Source: Candolleomyces eurysporus (lineage: Eukaryota; Basidiomycota; Agaricomycetes; Agaricales; Psathyrellaceae). Taken from it: DNA of 43,743 nt. Of this stretch, positions 33,202-43,687 are shown piece by piece (within the stretch, counting starts at the first letter, position 1; each line of letters begins with the position of its first letter). The notes below the pieces were generated by a model. That model searched no databases, was not told the origin of the DNA, and saw nothing but the letters and a program-made list of their open reading frames with translations. Made by a program: the position numbers and the translations under genes. The DNA lies in the NCBI GenBank assembly GCA_027579435.1, contig JANBPK010001527.1, positions 1-43,743 of the forward strand, in the 5' to 3' direction.

Positions 33202-34214
33202 ATGCCCTCAGGCTTGACGCCCTTTCTCCACTGCATTCCAAGATCCCAACTGTCTCTGCCAAGGTCAATAGAAGCTGGAAAGGGTCCTCAAGATTGTTCG
33301 AAGGCTTGAGCCAAGACGTTGAAGGAGAAGCTGCGCAGTCGCGGCGTCGACTACTGTGCCAAAATGCGATCCCCATTGTGAACATAATGCTCTCTGTTGC
33401 GGAAACGATACCAGTTTTCGGAACGACTGAAAAGGCCCTGTTGAAAGTGCTCGTACTTGTTGAGGTAAGTGCCTTCCGGTCTCTTCACCCCATATACCCT
33501 AGTCCTCGGGTAAGCAACGATTTTAAACCTCGAATGCTATCCAAGAACTCGAGCGCGAGCTTGCGTCCCTGGTGGACCACCTGTCCAAGGGACAGCCGTC
33601 GGAGTAACTGGTGAGACTTCTCTGGTGAGCGACGTGGCAAAATCGACGTGCCTGTTCCTCACAAATTCATACCTACCCAACAGCGAGCCCAACGAAACCG
33701 AGGCCGCCCTGAAACCCCTGCCCGAAAAGAAGGGGGTACGCTACGAAACGGTCTTGGAGACTATCGATCAGTTCTCGACATTCATCGACTCATGTTTGTT
33801 GGAATGCACGGTACGATGTATCTTTGAGCTTTTTCCCTCAAATTGATCATTTCAATTTAGACTTTATCTATTACTGAAATGCCGCAGACATTCTTGGAAA
33901 TGTCAACTAACATACTACGCTTCGGCGAGAGGTTACTTTGATTGAGGTCATAACGGTCATTGATCCTTTTGGTAATCCTCAGGAGGTTCTGGAGGTGAAT
34001 GCAATGGACTGTGTGGTACGTTTCCCAGCACCGTTTCCTAAACCTCGCTAATCACTGTTCGCAATGCATGGGATTGCGACACTGATCGTGCAGCGATACT
34101 CGTATAATCCAGTGTTTCAGTCGGTCCCGGAGAGCTTTGTGCATGCTGGCAATTCGAGCTCAAGCTGGACGAATAGCGGAAAATCTCCTTACTTCAAGAT
34201 GCAGGCCTAACATA

Positions 34215-35814
34215 CAGTGTTCCGGCGGTCCTTGGGACACCACAAGGACTTCGCTGATTTACTGGGGATGTTTTTTCCTGGGCCAAAAAAAAAGTTGATA
34301 TTTGTGTTCGGTGTTCTTTCTAGAGTATTTTTGCCAAGTTCGGGAGCAATAGGTATGGCGGTCAAATGTAACATTTATTATAATGCACCACAAACTATTA
34401 TTGATACACCACATTTCATGAAATCAAGTCCAGTTGAAGGGTTTAAGTGAATTTAGTGTACACTACCGTCCCAGGTTGCGAAATGCACCACAAACTTTTC
34501 GTAAGTACACCACAAACTTTTCTCGAGTACACAAACTTTTCTTACGTACACAAACTTTTTCCGAGTGCACCACAAACTTTTCTTGAGTGCACCACAAACT
34601 CTTTGTTAGCGTGCATCTGCAAACACTCCAAGGTCAGTCAGCTCAGCTTGGTTTCAAACACTGACAAAGGTCGTTCGAAAGAGGCTAATTACCACTGCCA
34701 AATTTGGAGCCACTTGGCTGCGCACGTAGAGGATTCAGCTACGGCAGTAGGTGCCCGAGTCAGAATTAATACTATTAGATTCAGCAGTGCGACAGCCTGA
34801 GCCCGTCTGAGCCACCGAGCGAGTGGACGGTGAGTCTCCAGCTCTCCTTTGGACTCAGGAGTCTTCCTACCAGGGGTAAGATGGCGGTGTTCATGCACAT
34901 GGGTCACATTTGCATTGCAGAGCTGGGTGCTGCCAGTGTTTGAGAGCGATAGGCTATGTGATCGACGGTGGTGATCGTCCTCGTTCAACTTTCAAACGAC
35001 GATGGTGATGTATCGATCAACAGGCCTTGTCGGTGTTTGAAACCGAGCTGAGCTGACCGACCTTGGAGTGTTTGCAGATGCACGCTAACGAAAAGTTTGT
35101 GGTGCGCTCGATAAAGGTTTGTGGTGCACTTGGAAAAGGTTTGTGTATGTAAGAAAAGTTTGTATACTCGAGAAAAGTTTGTGGTGTACTTACGAAAAGT
35201 TTGTGGTGGGCCGAAAAGTTTGTGGTGCATTTCGCAACCTGGGACGGCAGTGTACACTAAATTCACTTAAACCCTTCAAATGGACTCGATTTCGTGAAAT
35301 GTGGTGTATCGATAATAGTTTGTGGTGCATTATAATAAATGTTACATTTGACCGCCATAAATAGGAATAGATAGGCGTGCACAGGACAGTGAGCAAGATT
35401 CCGAGCAATTGGATGGCAATATCACTTCTTGGGCCGCGCCAATTTCGGCGGGTGGGAAAATACCATTGACACCGATTTTGGACACTGCTCACTCTTTTGC
35501 CTGCTCTCTGCTCAATCACGTAGGATAATCCGGCCCATAAACAGTCTCAGAAGACAGAATGTGTCTCCTGAATTCACCACGGATTTTTGGAGAATTTTAA
35601 TGAAACCGTTGGCGCATGGCACCAGGTTTGCTTCGGGTCACTGCCCTGAAAAAGCTCCTTTTGCCGGATTTCTCTTCAACGAGGTGTCTCTTGATCCCCA
35701 AAAAAATTGAGCTTTCGTATTTCATGTAAATAGGTATATGTGCCAAATTTGAGGCGGATCAGACGTTAATTGCACCCAGGGAGCCCACTGTCCAGGGGGA
35801 CCACCGGAACACTG
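34215..35814. mobile_element. TA-flanked inverted-repeat transposon (Tc1/mariner-like ends), non-autonomous
   Basis: Terminal inverted repeats cagtgttccggcggtcc (34215) and ggaccaccggaacactg (ending 35814) match at 16 of 17 positions. A TA lies directly outside each end (34213-34214 and 35815-35816). The related fragment at 31236-31250 keeps the uninterrupted sequence (aacatacatcgagcg), so the empty site is known. A CAGTG-type end with TA duplication is typical of the Tc1/mariner superfamily. No transposase was seen. Of the 1600 bp, 1006 belong to a nested element, so the original insert was about 590 bp. Confidence 0.82.
34354..35359. mobile_element. foldback-type element with arms of about 320 bp, nested in the transposon
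   Basis: The element starts tatggcggtcaaatg (34354) and ends catttgaccgccata (35359). It is flanked by a direct repeat aatagg (34348-34353 and 35360-35365). The left arm (34354 to about 34675) is the reverse complement of the right arm (about 35020-35359), with only about five differences in the outer 147 bases. The spacer is about 340 bp without a gene. Both arms carry tandem copies of an approximately 20-bp motif with the core caccacaaacttttc: six at 34480-34610 and seven (reversed) at 35085-35240. The transcript would form a long hairpin. Confidence 0.82.
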
Positions 35815-36059
35815 TAGATCGAAACTCAGGGGTGGTAATGACCGTTATCGTCTACCCGGCAGTGCCCGATCGCCCTCTGCCCACTTTGTCATGGGAACAT
35901 GCCTCACGAGTGGACTCAAACAGAGGGCAATGCTCCATTAAACGAGGCTGGATCGAAAATGCTCAAGTAGGTTCATTTTACAGCTGTCGAGGAAACGATA
36001 GACCAGATTCTGCTTCATTTTGCTTTTGATATGTATTTACATTTGGAATATCACAAACA

Positions 36060-37082
36060 ATAGGTCATCCCAAACTGGTTGTAAGACGGCGTCAATCTTC
36101 CTGTCAGAGGGGGTGGCCACACCGCCATCGGGACGTGTCGGCTCAGAGAACTGTTTTCAATATTCTCCTAGTACCAGTCAAACGCAATGCTTTCTTTATT
36201 CTGCATTGAAGTTCGGGCCCGGGCAGCCCCAACCATCGTGAGGTGATGTCTAGCCCTATAGCCAATTGATGTGGTGGACTGAGAGAACGGTTTATATAGT
36301 ATTATTTAACCCCCTGTCTTTACGGGCGGAGCTTCCGACGAAGACCTGAACGTTGTTACACTCCAGAGACAATTGGAATGTGCGACGCTGGGCCGTTCGA
36401 GGCCGGAGACCATGCCCTTCCTTTGATAAATGAAAGCACGTATTCGGATGCTGATTTTCCACTTGGTGTTTTCACTCAAAATGTACAGCGCGATGAACAG
36501 GAGGATGAGGAGGACGGGGATGAGGAACGCGTCGGCTTAGCAGTTTCTTCCTGCGGTCTAAATGCAGATGCGCGTGGACTCAAGTCAGACGGCGTCAATT
36601 TTCCCGAGGGTGGCTACACGAGTATGCTTTTCTTATTTCGCATGACTCATCGGTGGAGGACTGAGCGAACAGTGGATCCAGCCCCTTGTCTCTACAGGAC
36701 TATGCTAGGCACATTCGAGGCCACAGGCCACCCCTTCCTCTGAGGAATGAAGGCACGCATTCGAATGCTGATTTGCCACTTCGTGCTTTCACTTAAAATG
36801 AAGTTCATATGTATATTTGGTAATGTGCGTTGAATTCAAACCCTATAGTTGAGTCTCGTGCGGATATGATACTAGATCGATGGACACATCATCCGGGATG
36901 CTGCAGCGACTCCTAGAGCAGTAGGTGGCGGCACGCCTTCGATAAGGGATCGCCAGTGTCGAGGCCAATCGAATATAAGCTGAAAGGTAACATCCCATTC
37001 CGACCAACCGCACCGTATTTTCGTGCCCAGCTCTCGCGCCAAATTTTCGCCTTCCTACTACTATCCGCCTCTGACATGCGTC
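36060..37082 (+). repeat. conserved 5' flank of secreted-protein gene B, internally duplicated
   Basis: The same block as at 31400-32093, longer because part of it occurs twice. A copy of the RPN7-side promoter sequence (gaggatgaggaggacgggga, then ggcttagcagtttcttcc, 36500-36555) sits between the two parts. A TATA-like box (tataag) lies at 36974-36979, 109 bp before the ATG. Confidence 0.7.
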
Positions 37083-37686
37083 ATGCTTTTCCCCTACCTC
37101 CTCCTTGGTCTCTTCGTCTCCCAAGGTATGTCAACCACCTTTCACCACAATTCTGGCAGACTCATAACTTCCCCTTCTCCCTTCTAGTCTACGCTTCTGT
37201 CCTACCACTCGGGCTTAGCGTACTTAGACGCCAAGTTGTCCCGGGCGATCCTTACACGACCGAGTGCGAATCCGAATGTGCAGCCTCTCTGGCTCTGGAA
37301 GAAGTTCGTACCCACAACCAGCTGCTCTTCTCCTCTTTTGACAGCGTTGTTCAAACTGTGTATCATCAGAGCTGCATCGATAAGGACCTGTCTTGCTGGT
37401 GCACCCAAAACGCCAGTGCCGACTATATAGCGTGTACAGAATGTACATTGGCAGCTCCGGAGCTAACGCTCGAGTCGAAAGAGGTCTTCGCTGAAGCAGC
37501 TAATGCTCACATCGAAGGTGAGTTCCAACCTTTCTAGATCATTGTTATATGGAGATGATTCGAGCCCTATCTCCGAAAGGTATCGTATACCTTTGCAAGG
37601 AACTCTATAATATCGATATTCCAGGCGGAAACGTAACCATCACAGGCACTCCGGCACCCTCTGACGCTACCTCGACCGAGGCGTAG
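37083..37686 (+). CDS. small secreted eight-cysteine protein, CFEM-like spacing, copy B
   Basis: Four exons: 37083-37125, 37188-37303, 37370-37517 and 37580-37686; phases agree, giving 137 aa. The signal peptide is MLFPYLLLGLFVSQVYAS, followed by LRRQ and the Cys core C-x3-C-x9-C-x6-C-x1-C-x10-C-x2-C plus a last Cys. KDLSCWC has the Asp at the CFEM haem-ligand position. Intron 2 (66 nt) has no stop and a length divisible by three in this copy alone, so its retention would add 22 residues between C2 and C3. Comparison with A, C and D shows that it is an intron. The tail is SDATSTEA. Confidence 0.85.
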
Positions 37687-39369
37687 GCTAACAGTTGCGT
37701 AAATTCGTTTGGAACCTTCGAGTGGTTGTTGAGCTATATATTCTTAGCTTCTCTTTTTCTCTTTCTCCTGGACCCGTGACGGTTTATCGTTGTTGTTTCT
37801 CCTTATGAATCCTATGGACAACCCGGGCGCTTCGGACCTTTTCTTTTGCACACGACTCCTTTAAATAGCTCAAGGCTATACATGTGGATTTCCTGAATGC
37901 TACCCAACTCCAGATTCTCCCTCCCGCGCCTCTTGCCGATTATCCTCTTGAACATTCATCACGACGACCACCTCCACTTAAAGGACGGCATTTGTGCGAC
38001 AACTCAATATTGGGTATCCGACATGGGAAAACGGTGTCGAGTACGAGGAACCGAGCCTCGAGCGTCTTTACTGTCTGATTTTAAGTCAGCCTAGCCGTAT
38101 CGCCTTTAAACTATACGAGAAACCTGCGTACTAAAGAGTATGACACCAATGTATGATCAGGGTTTATTTGACTCATGCTTCTTGCTAACGTCGGGATGAA
38201 TGATGGGGATCTTTGACGAGTTTCAATCACGGTACAGAGATTAGTTCAACATTTGCATAGATAACGCCTAACCCTGACCAATTTTCTACGACGCAGTGCC
38301 CGTGATACAATTGAGTACTAAAAGCTACTTTCTCGTTCGCTTTACAGGAAGTGGACGGTGGTTGAGGGCATGATCATATTTCTGCGCAGTGCACATATGC
38401 CTCGTTGGGGTCAGCTGCTTCCGCCTGTGTGACCGAGTCTCGCCGGGGCGACCTGTGGTTCCGGCAGGGAGGACAGTAGCTGCCGCACCAACTTTTTTTC
38501 CTCGAGATTCGAGGTCTCACTGCGTGCTTTTTACGGTCACGTCTCCCTCAGTTTCTGCCATCGAGCGACACCGTCTCCAGACTGAGACTCGACGTTTTGT
38601 AATTAAATCTTCTGAATTCACCCAAAGCATGGACATTTTGTACCCATAGAAATCTAACCAAGAAATGAATCGACGCTTTACTATAGGCTCAAGCCACTCA
38701 CATGTTTATAGTCCATTGTCCACAATACCATTTGGTGACTCAAGGGAAAGGCCTTGGTGCTGTGACCTTGAGACCACGTTGTGAAGATGTGTGGAGTTCT
38801 ACCCCTGAAACGCTTTGGTGATATCTACGCTTCATGCTTTACCGTTCCTCAAGAGTACGACGGACTTTGATCAATCAAAGTCCTTTCAAAGGGACATTTT
38901 TCAATTATTCGTGTAGATTGAAACCCTATTGATTAAGTATTTTCCCGCTCTACCAAGCAGCTGCTATTGAATCAAGATTAATCATTATCGAAGCCCGTAA
39001 TCTAAACAACATTTGAACACGAGGCAAGGAATACCTTGTCACATGCTGGTGTCATTTGACAAAGATCAAGAGAGGAGCGCGGCGCAATCCGGTCTATCGA
39101 TAATGAATTAGCTCTACTACTCTGGGAATCCGTACAGACATGCAGCGTTTAAACGGAGTTCGAAAAACTCGATAATCGCACGGGCCATCGGGTTCCTCCA
39201 GTCCAATGAATCCCCTCGAGGCACCCATCAGACAGCGTCGGGATTCCTCAAGTCCCTTCTATGCCTATAGATGGTGGGAAAATGAATGAGGAGCCTGGCG
39301 ACGGTGCTTTATTCATTCCCATGTTTGTGCCAGACAAATATGACTGGCAGCCGCGGCATATTTGTTGAA
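37687..39369. other. 1.7-kb region without a recognised gene
   Basis: The first about 400 bases are the 3' flank shared by the secreted-protein units. From about 38100 to 39360 the sequence is not repeated elsewhere in the window. The ORF at 38389-38649 (86 codons) has no motif or intron support. Nothing else was seen. Confidence 0.45.
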
Positions 39370-39680
39370 TTCTGCAAAAGACGGTTCTGGAGGTGAATGC
39401 AATGAACTCTGTGGTACATTTCCCAGCACGGTTTTTAAGACTTCGCTAATTGCTATTCGGAAAGCAGGGGATTGTAGAACTGACTATACTGCGATAGTCG
39501 TACAATCCATTCTTTCAGTCCATCCTGGAGAGCTTCGTGCATGTTGGGGAGGTGGAGCTAAGCTGAACGATCAGCAGAAAGTCTCATTACTTCAAGATGC
39601 AAACCATTGAACGAAGCATCGTCTTAACGCTCGCTGCCGAGTTTGTGATGGGAACATCCCTTAAGAGTGGACTCGAACGG
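39370..39680 (+). pseudogene. fragment of the 446-aa gene (end of exon 4 and exon 5)
   Basis: The sequence ggttctggaggtgaatgcaa, then ggggattgtagaactgacta and ccattctttcagtccatcct correspond to the end of exon 4, intron 4 and exon 5 of the gene at 28727-30455. Several small deletions break the frame (for example atgttggggaggtggagct near 39540). The zinc-ribbon codons are mostly lost. Confidence 0.75.
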
Positions 39681-39699
39681 AGGCTAACGCTCCAATAAA

Positions 39700-40430
39700 C
39701 GAGGCTGAATCGAAAATGGTCAAATCAGCTTATTTCGACGTGGCGTCAATCTTCCTGTCGCTGCGGCCAGAGGGTGGCAGCCTTGAGCGGAACACCGGTG
39801 GCTACACCGCCATCGGGACGTGTCGGCTCAGAAAACTGCTTTCAATATTCTCCTACCAACTAAGCGTAATGCTTTCTCTATTCCGCATTCAGGGCAAGCA
39901 GCTCGAGCCATCGTGAGGTGATCTATGGCCCCACAGCCATTGTTGGAGTGGACTGAGCGAACAGTTCATCTAACCCCCTGTCTTTACGGGCGGAGCTTCC
40001 GGTGAAGGACTGAACGTTGTTACACTGCGGAGACATTTGGAATGTGTGGTGACAGGCACATTCGAGGCCAAAGACCGTGGCCTTCCTCTGATGAATGGAG
40101 GCACGCATTCGAATGCTGATTTGCCGCTTCGTGTTTTCACTTAAAATGAAGTTCATACGTATATTACCGACTGTGGTAATGTGCGTTTAATCCGAACCCT
40201 GTAGTTGAGTCTCGTGCGGATGTGATACTAGATCGATGGACACAGCATCCAGGATGGTGCAGCGATTCCTAGAGCAGTAGGTGGCGGCACGCCTTCGGTA
40301 AGGAAGCGCCAGTGTTGAAACCAATTGAATATAAACTCAGGGGTAGCATCCCATTCCGACCAACCTACTCCCACCGTACCTTACTTCGGAGCCCGACTTT
40401 CGACTACTGTCCGCCTCTGAAAGACGAGTC
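39700..40430 (+). repeat. conserved 5' flank of secreted-protein gene C
   Basis: The same block as at 31400-32093, with the same order of landmarks. A TATA-like box (tataaac) lies at 40330-40336, about 95 bp before the ATG. Confidence 0.75.
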
Positions 40431-41031
40431 ATGCTTTTCGCCTACCTCCTCCTTGGTCTCTTCGTCTCCCAAGGTATGACAGCCACCATCGACTACCTTT
40501 CACCACGACCCTGGCAGACTCACAATGTTCCCTCCTCCCTTTATAGTCTACGCTTCTGTCCTACCACTAGGGCTTAACGTACTTAGACGCCAAGATGGCC
40601 CGGATGATACGACCGGGTGCGAATCCGAATGTGCAGGTTGGCTGGCACTGGAAGAAGTTCGTACCCATAACCGGCCGCTCTTCCCCTCCTCTAACGGCAT
40701 CGTTTGAACTGCTGATCATCAGACCTGCTCCAACGCCGAGGAATTTTCTTGCTACTGCACCGAAAACCACGCTGCCGACTACAGAGCGTGTACAGAATGT
40801 ACATTTGCAGGTCCGGAGCTGACGCCGGAGACGAAAGAGGCCCTCGCTGAGGCGGTTGATACTTACATCGAAAGTAAGTCCAAACATTCTCCTTTGATAT
40901 GGATGCGAACCTTATGTCCAAAAGGTATTGTATACCTTTGCAAGGACATCTATGGTATCGATATTCCAAGCGGAAACGTAACCATTTCAGATACTCCGGC
41001 ACCCTCTGACACGACCCCGACCGAGGCGTAG
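40431..41031 (+). CDS. small secreted eight-cysteine protein, CFEM-like spacing, copy C
   Basis: Four exons: 40431-40473, 40547-40656, 40723-40873 and 40925-41031; phases agree, giving 136 aa. The signal peptide (MLFAYLLLGLFVSQVYAS) is followed by LRRQDGPDDTTG, two residues shorter than in the other copies before the first Cys. The Cys core is kept, but the residue at the CFEM Asp position is Glu (AEEFSCYC). An in-frame TGA near 40703 lies inside intron 2 (66 nt, GTTCGT...ATCAG). The tail is PAPSDTTPTEA. Confidence 0.82.
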
Positions 41032-41519
41032 GCTAACAGCTGTGTAAATAAGTTTGGAACCTTCGAGTGGTTGATGAGTTACTTAATTGCTCTTTCTCCT
41101 GGACCCATGACGGTTTTATCGCTATTCTTTCTGCTGTACTTATACTTCCTATGGACAACCCGAGCGCTTCGGGCCTTTTCTTTCATACACGACTCCTTTA
41201 AACAGTTCAAGACCATAGATCTGGATGTCCCATTCAACATTTTAAAAGGCACGAACTCGTTTAGTCTGACTACGCAAGGATGCTCGTAGGAGACGCTTGA
41301 GCCAAGCAAACACGATTCCTTAGTGCTACCCGACGCCGGATTCTCCCTCCCGCGCCTCATTGTCAATCATCTTCCCGAACAGTCATTACAACGACCACGA
41401 AAGGACCAAGTGCAGGAAACGCGAATCGCGAAATGAAGATGCGTAGCAGTTCCTTGCGACGGTCCTAATCCGGTCACGTTGAAGGGCGGCTACTTGTGCT
41501 GCTCGACAACTCAGTACTC
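41032..41519. other. 3' flank of gene C and unit junction
   Basis: The 3' flank is shared with the other units (atggacaacccgagcgcttc; aaaaggcacgaactcgttta). A copy of the RPN7-side promoter element (gcgtagcagttccttgcgac, 41430-41463) follows. No gene was seen; unlike units B and C, no piece of the 446-aa gene remains here. Confidence 0.5.
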
Positions 41520-42179
41520 AATATTGGGCCTTGAGCAGAACACCGGTGGCAACACCGCCATCGGGACGTGTCAGCTCAGAAAACTGTTGTCACTATTCAC
41601 CTACCAACTAAGCGCAATGCTTTCTCTATTCCGCATTTGGGCCCGGGCAGCTCGAGCTATCGTGAGGTGATCTGTAGGCCTACAAGCCCATTGGTAGAGT
41701 AGACTGACGAACGGTTTATCGAGCCCCCTGTCTTCACGGGCGGAGCTTCCGATGAAGGACTGAACACTGTTGCACAGCAAGACATTTGGAATGTTTGATG
41801 CTGGGCACATTCGAGGCCAGAGACAGTGCCCTTCCCCTGATGAATGGAGGCACGCATTCGGATACTGATGCGCCACTTCATGTTTTCACTTAAAATGAAG
41901 TTCATATGTATATCCCTGAGTGCGGTGATGTGCGTTTAATTCGAACCCTGTAGTTGAGTCTCGTGCGGATGTGATACCAGATCGATGGACACAGCATCCG
42001 GGATGTTGCAGGGACTCCTAGAGCAGTAGGTGGCGGTACGCCCTCGGTAAGGTATCGCCAGTGTTAAAACCAATCGAATGTAAACTCAGAGGTAGCATCC
42101 CGTTCCAACCAACCTACTCACACCGTACCTTACTTCGGAGCCCGACTTTCGACTACTGTCAGCCTCTGCAAGACGCGTC
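41520..42179 (+). repeat. conserved 5' flank of secreted-protein gene D
   Basis: The same block as at 31400-32093. At the TATA position the sequence is tgtaaac (42079-42085) where A and C have tataaac. Confidence 0.75.
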
Positions 42180-42797
42180 ATGCTTTTCGCCTACCTCCTC
42201 CTTGGTCTCTTCGTCTCCCAAGGTATGACAGCCACCATCGACTACCTTTCACCACGACCCTGGCAGACTCATAACGTTCCCTCCTCCCTTTGTAGTCTAC
42301 GCTTCTGTCCTACCACTAGGACTCAACGTGCTTAGACGCCAAGTTAGCCCGGGTGAGCCTTACACGACTGGGTGCGAATCCGAATGTGCAGGTTGGCTGG
42401 CAATGGATGAAGTTCGTACTTGTAACCGGCTGCTCTTTTCCTCTTCTGACAGCATCGCCTACTGTCCCTCATCAGAGCTGCCTCGCCGACGATAAGGACT
42501 GGTCATGCTACTGCACCCAGAATTACACTGCCGACTACATAGCGTGTGTGGAATGCACGTTCTCAGGCCTGGAGCTGACGCCGGAGATGAAAAAGGACAT
42601 CACTGAGGGAGCCGATCTTACCGTCGCAAGTGAGTTTCGAATTTCCTGCTTCAGTGTAGATCGTGATTAGATGGAACTGATGCAAACCTTATCCAAAAGA
42701 TCATGTATCCATTTGCAAGGACGTCTATGGTATTGACGTTCCAGGCGGAAACGTGACCATTCCAGACACTCCGACCGCGGCCTCGACGGAGGCGTAG
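42180..42797 (+). CDS. small secreted eight-cysteine protein, CFEM-like spacing, copy D
   Basis: Four exons: 42180-42222, 42296-42411, 42476-42629 and 42700-42797; phases agree, giving 136 aa. The signal peptide is MLFAYLLLGLFVSQVYAS, followed by LRRQVSPGEPYTTG and the Cys core, with KDWSCYC carrying the Asp. Intron 2 is 64 nt, not a multiple of three, so only its removal keeps the Cys core in frame; this copy is the strongest evidence for that intron. The tail is shorter (TPTAASTEA). Confidence 0.83.
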
Positions 42798-43687
42798 GCT
42801 AACAGTGTTGTAAATTGGGTTGGAACCTCTGAATGATTCGCGAGGTTGAGCCACTTCGTCTCTCTTTTTCTTCTGGACACGTAACTATTTTCCTCACTGT
42901 TATTTCTCCTGTTGAGTATCATTAGTTAGGTTTAATATTTGTTGATGCTCTCATCACTCCAGCATTTCATCATACGTCTCACAAACTCCTATTCTTTACT
43001 CCACAGACTTTTAGTATATATATTCTCTACTGTATATACTTACAGTAAGGCTTCAGTCAATCATGTACCTTGAATAGTCCTCTCTCGTCGCTCTCTTTGT
43101 CGTCGCCGACACGTCCATCCGTCTTAGCTTTCCATTTTTTGTCATCTCCTGTGCCTCTTTTTCTACAGGCAACCCCCACGCTTCGGACCGTCCCTTTTGT
43201 ACACGACTGATCTTATTCTAATGCCTGCTAACCGAGAGGTTGGCAGAATTTAAATATATCTGACAAAACAGTTCAATTGGCTATACATGTGATCGTCCCA
43301 TTCAACAACCTGAAAGACATGAACTTGTTTAGTCTGACCACAGGAGACTATGAAGTAGCGTATTTGAGGGATCAGAACGGAGGGTGAGAATGTAGGGACT
43401 ACGTTTGTAGCAGACGCTTGAACCAAATCAATACCGTCGACCATCCACTCTCCCCCTCCTCTCGAACAGTAATTACGAAGGCTGCAGAAGCGACGCTTTA
43501 TGTAATCCCTGTACTCCAGGGGGAACCTTTGCTAGATGTTTGCCTGGGATTTCTGGTGGTAGAGTATGCTTCGGTAGTTGCTTTGTGAGTTTCCGGTCTT
43601 TTTTGGTCGGACGGTGTTGAGTGAACTGGGTAGCATTCATCCAATAGCATTCGCTCCACATTCCGCCTCCTCCCACAACCCCTTAAG
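42798..43687. other. 3' flank of gene D with solo LTR; no gene seen
   Basis: The 3' flank of the secreted-protein unit is split by the LTR at 42910-43144 and continues (ggcaacccccacgcttcgga; cattcaacaacctgaaagac) to about 43480. The minus-strand ORF at 43473-43676 has no motif. Confidence 0.5.
42910..43144 (+). mobile_element. solo LTR of a retrotransposon, copy 2
   Basis: A 235-bp element starting TGTTGAGTATCATTAG and ending TTTTTGTCA (TG...CA). It is flanked by the 5-bp repeat tctcc (42905-42909 and 43145-43149). The empty site can be seen in the 3' flank of unit C (ctattctttctgctgtactt, about 41123). It is homologous over its whole length to 25873-26102 in reverse orientation and contains the same TATA-rich stretch. 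Confidence 0.8.

Larger units (their letters stand above)
33202..36000 (+). pseudogene. decayed paralogue of the 446-aa gene, split by a transposon
   Basis: Exons 1-5 of the gene at 28727-30455 can be followed at 33202-34214, then a 1600-bp insertion, then the end of exon 5 at 35817-35950. The first exon is frameshifted near its start but reads NAIPIVNIMLSVAETIPVFG. Exon 2 contains two stops (TTT TAA near 33522; GAG TAA near 33605). Exon 4 (about 33861-34014) and exon 5 have small deletions (for example ggcaattcgagc for ggcaaattcgagc near 34150). Exons 6-8 are missing. The gene was already unable to code before or independently of the insertion. Confidence 0.85.

Noticed and set aside
34480..34610. 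CRISPR-like regular repeats (caccacaaacttttc)
   Set aside because: Spacers are only a few bases, the array is mirrored in an inverted arm and the genome is eukaryotic; it is part of a foldback element.
38389..38649. Plus-strand ORF of 86 codons
   Set aside because: Isolated, with no signal peptide that fits, no domain and no repeat of it in the other units.
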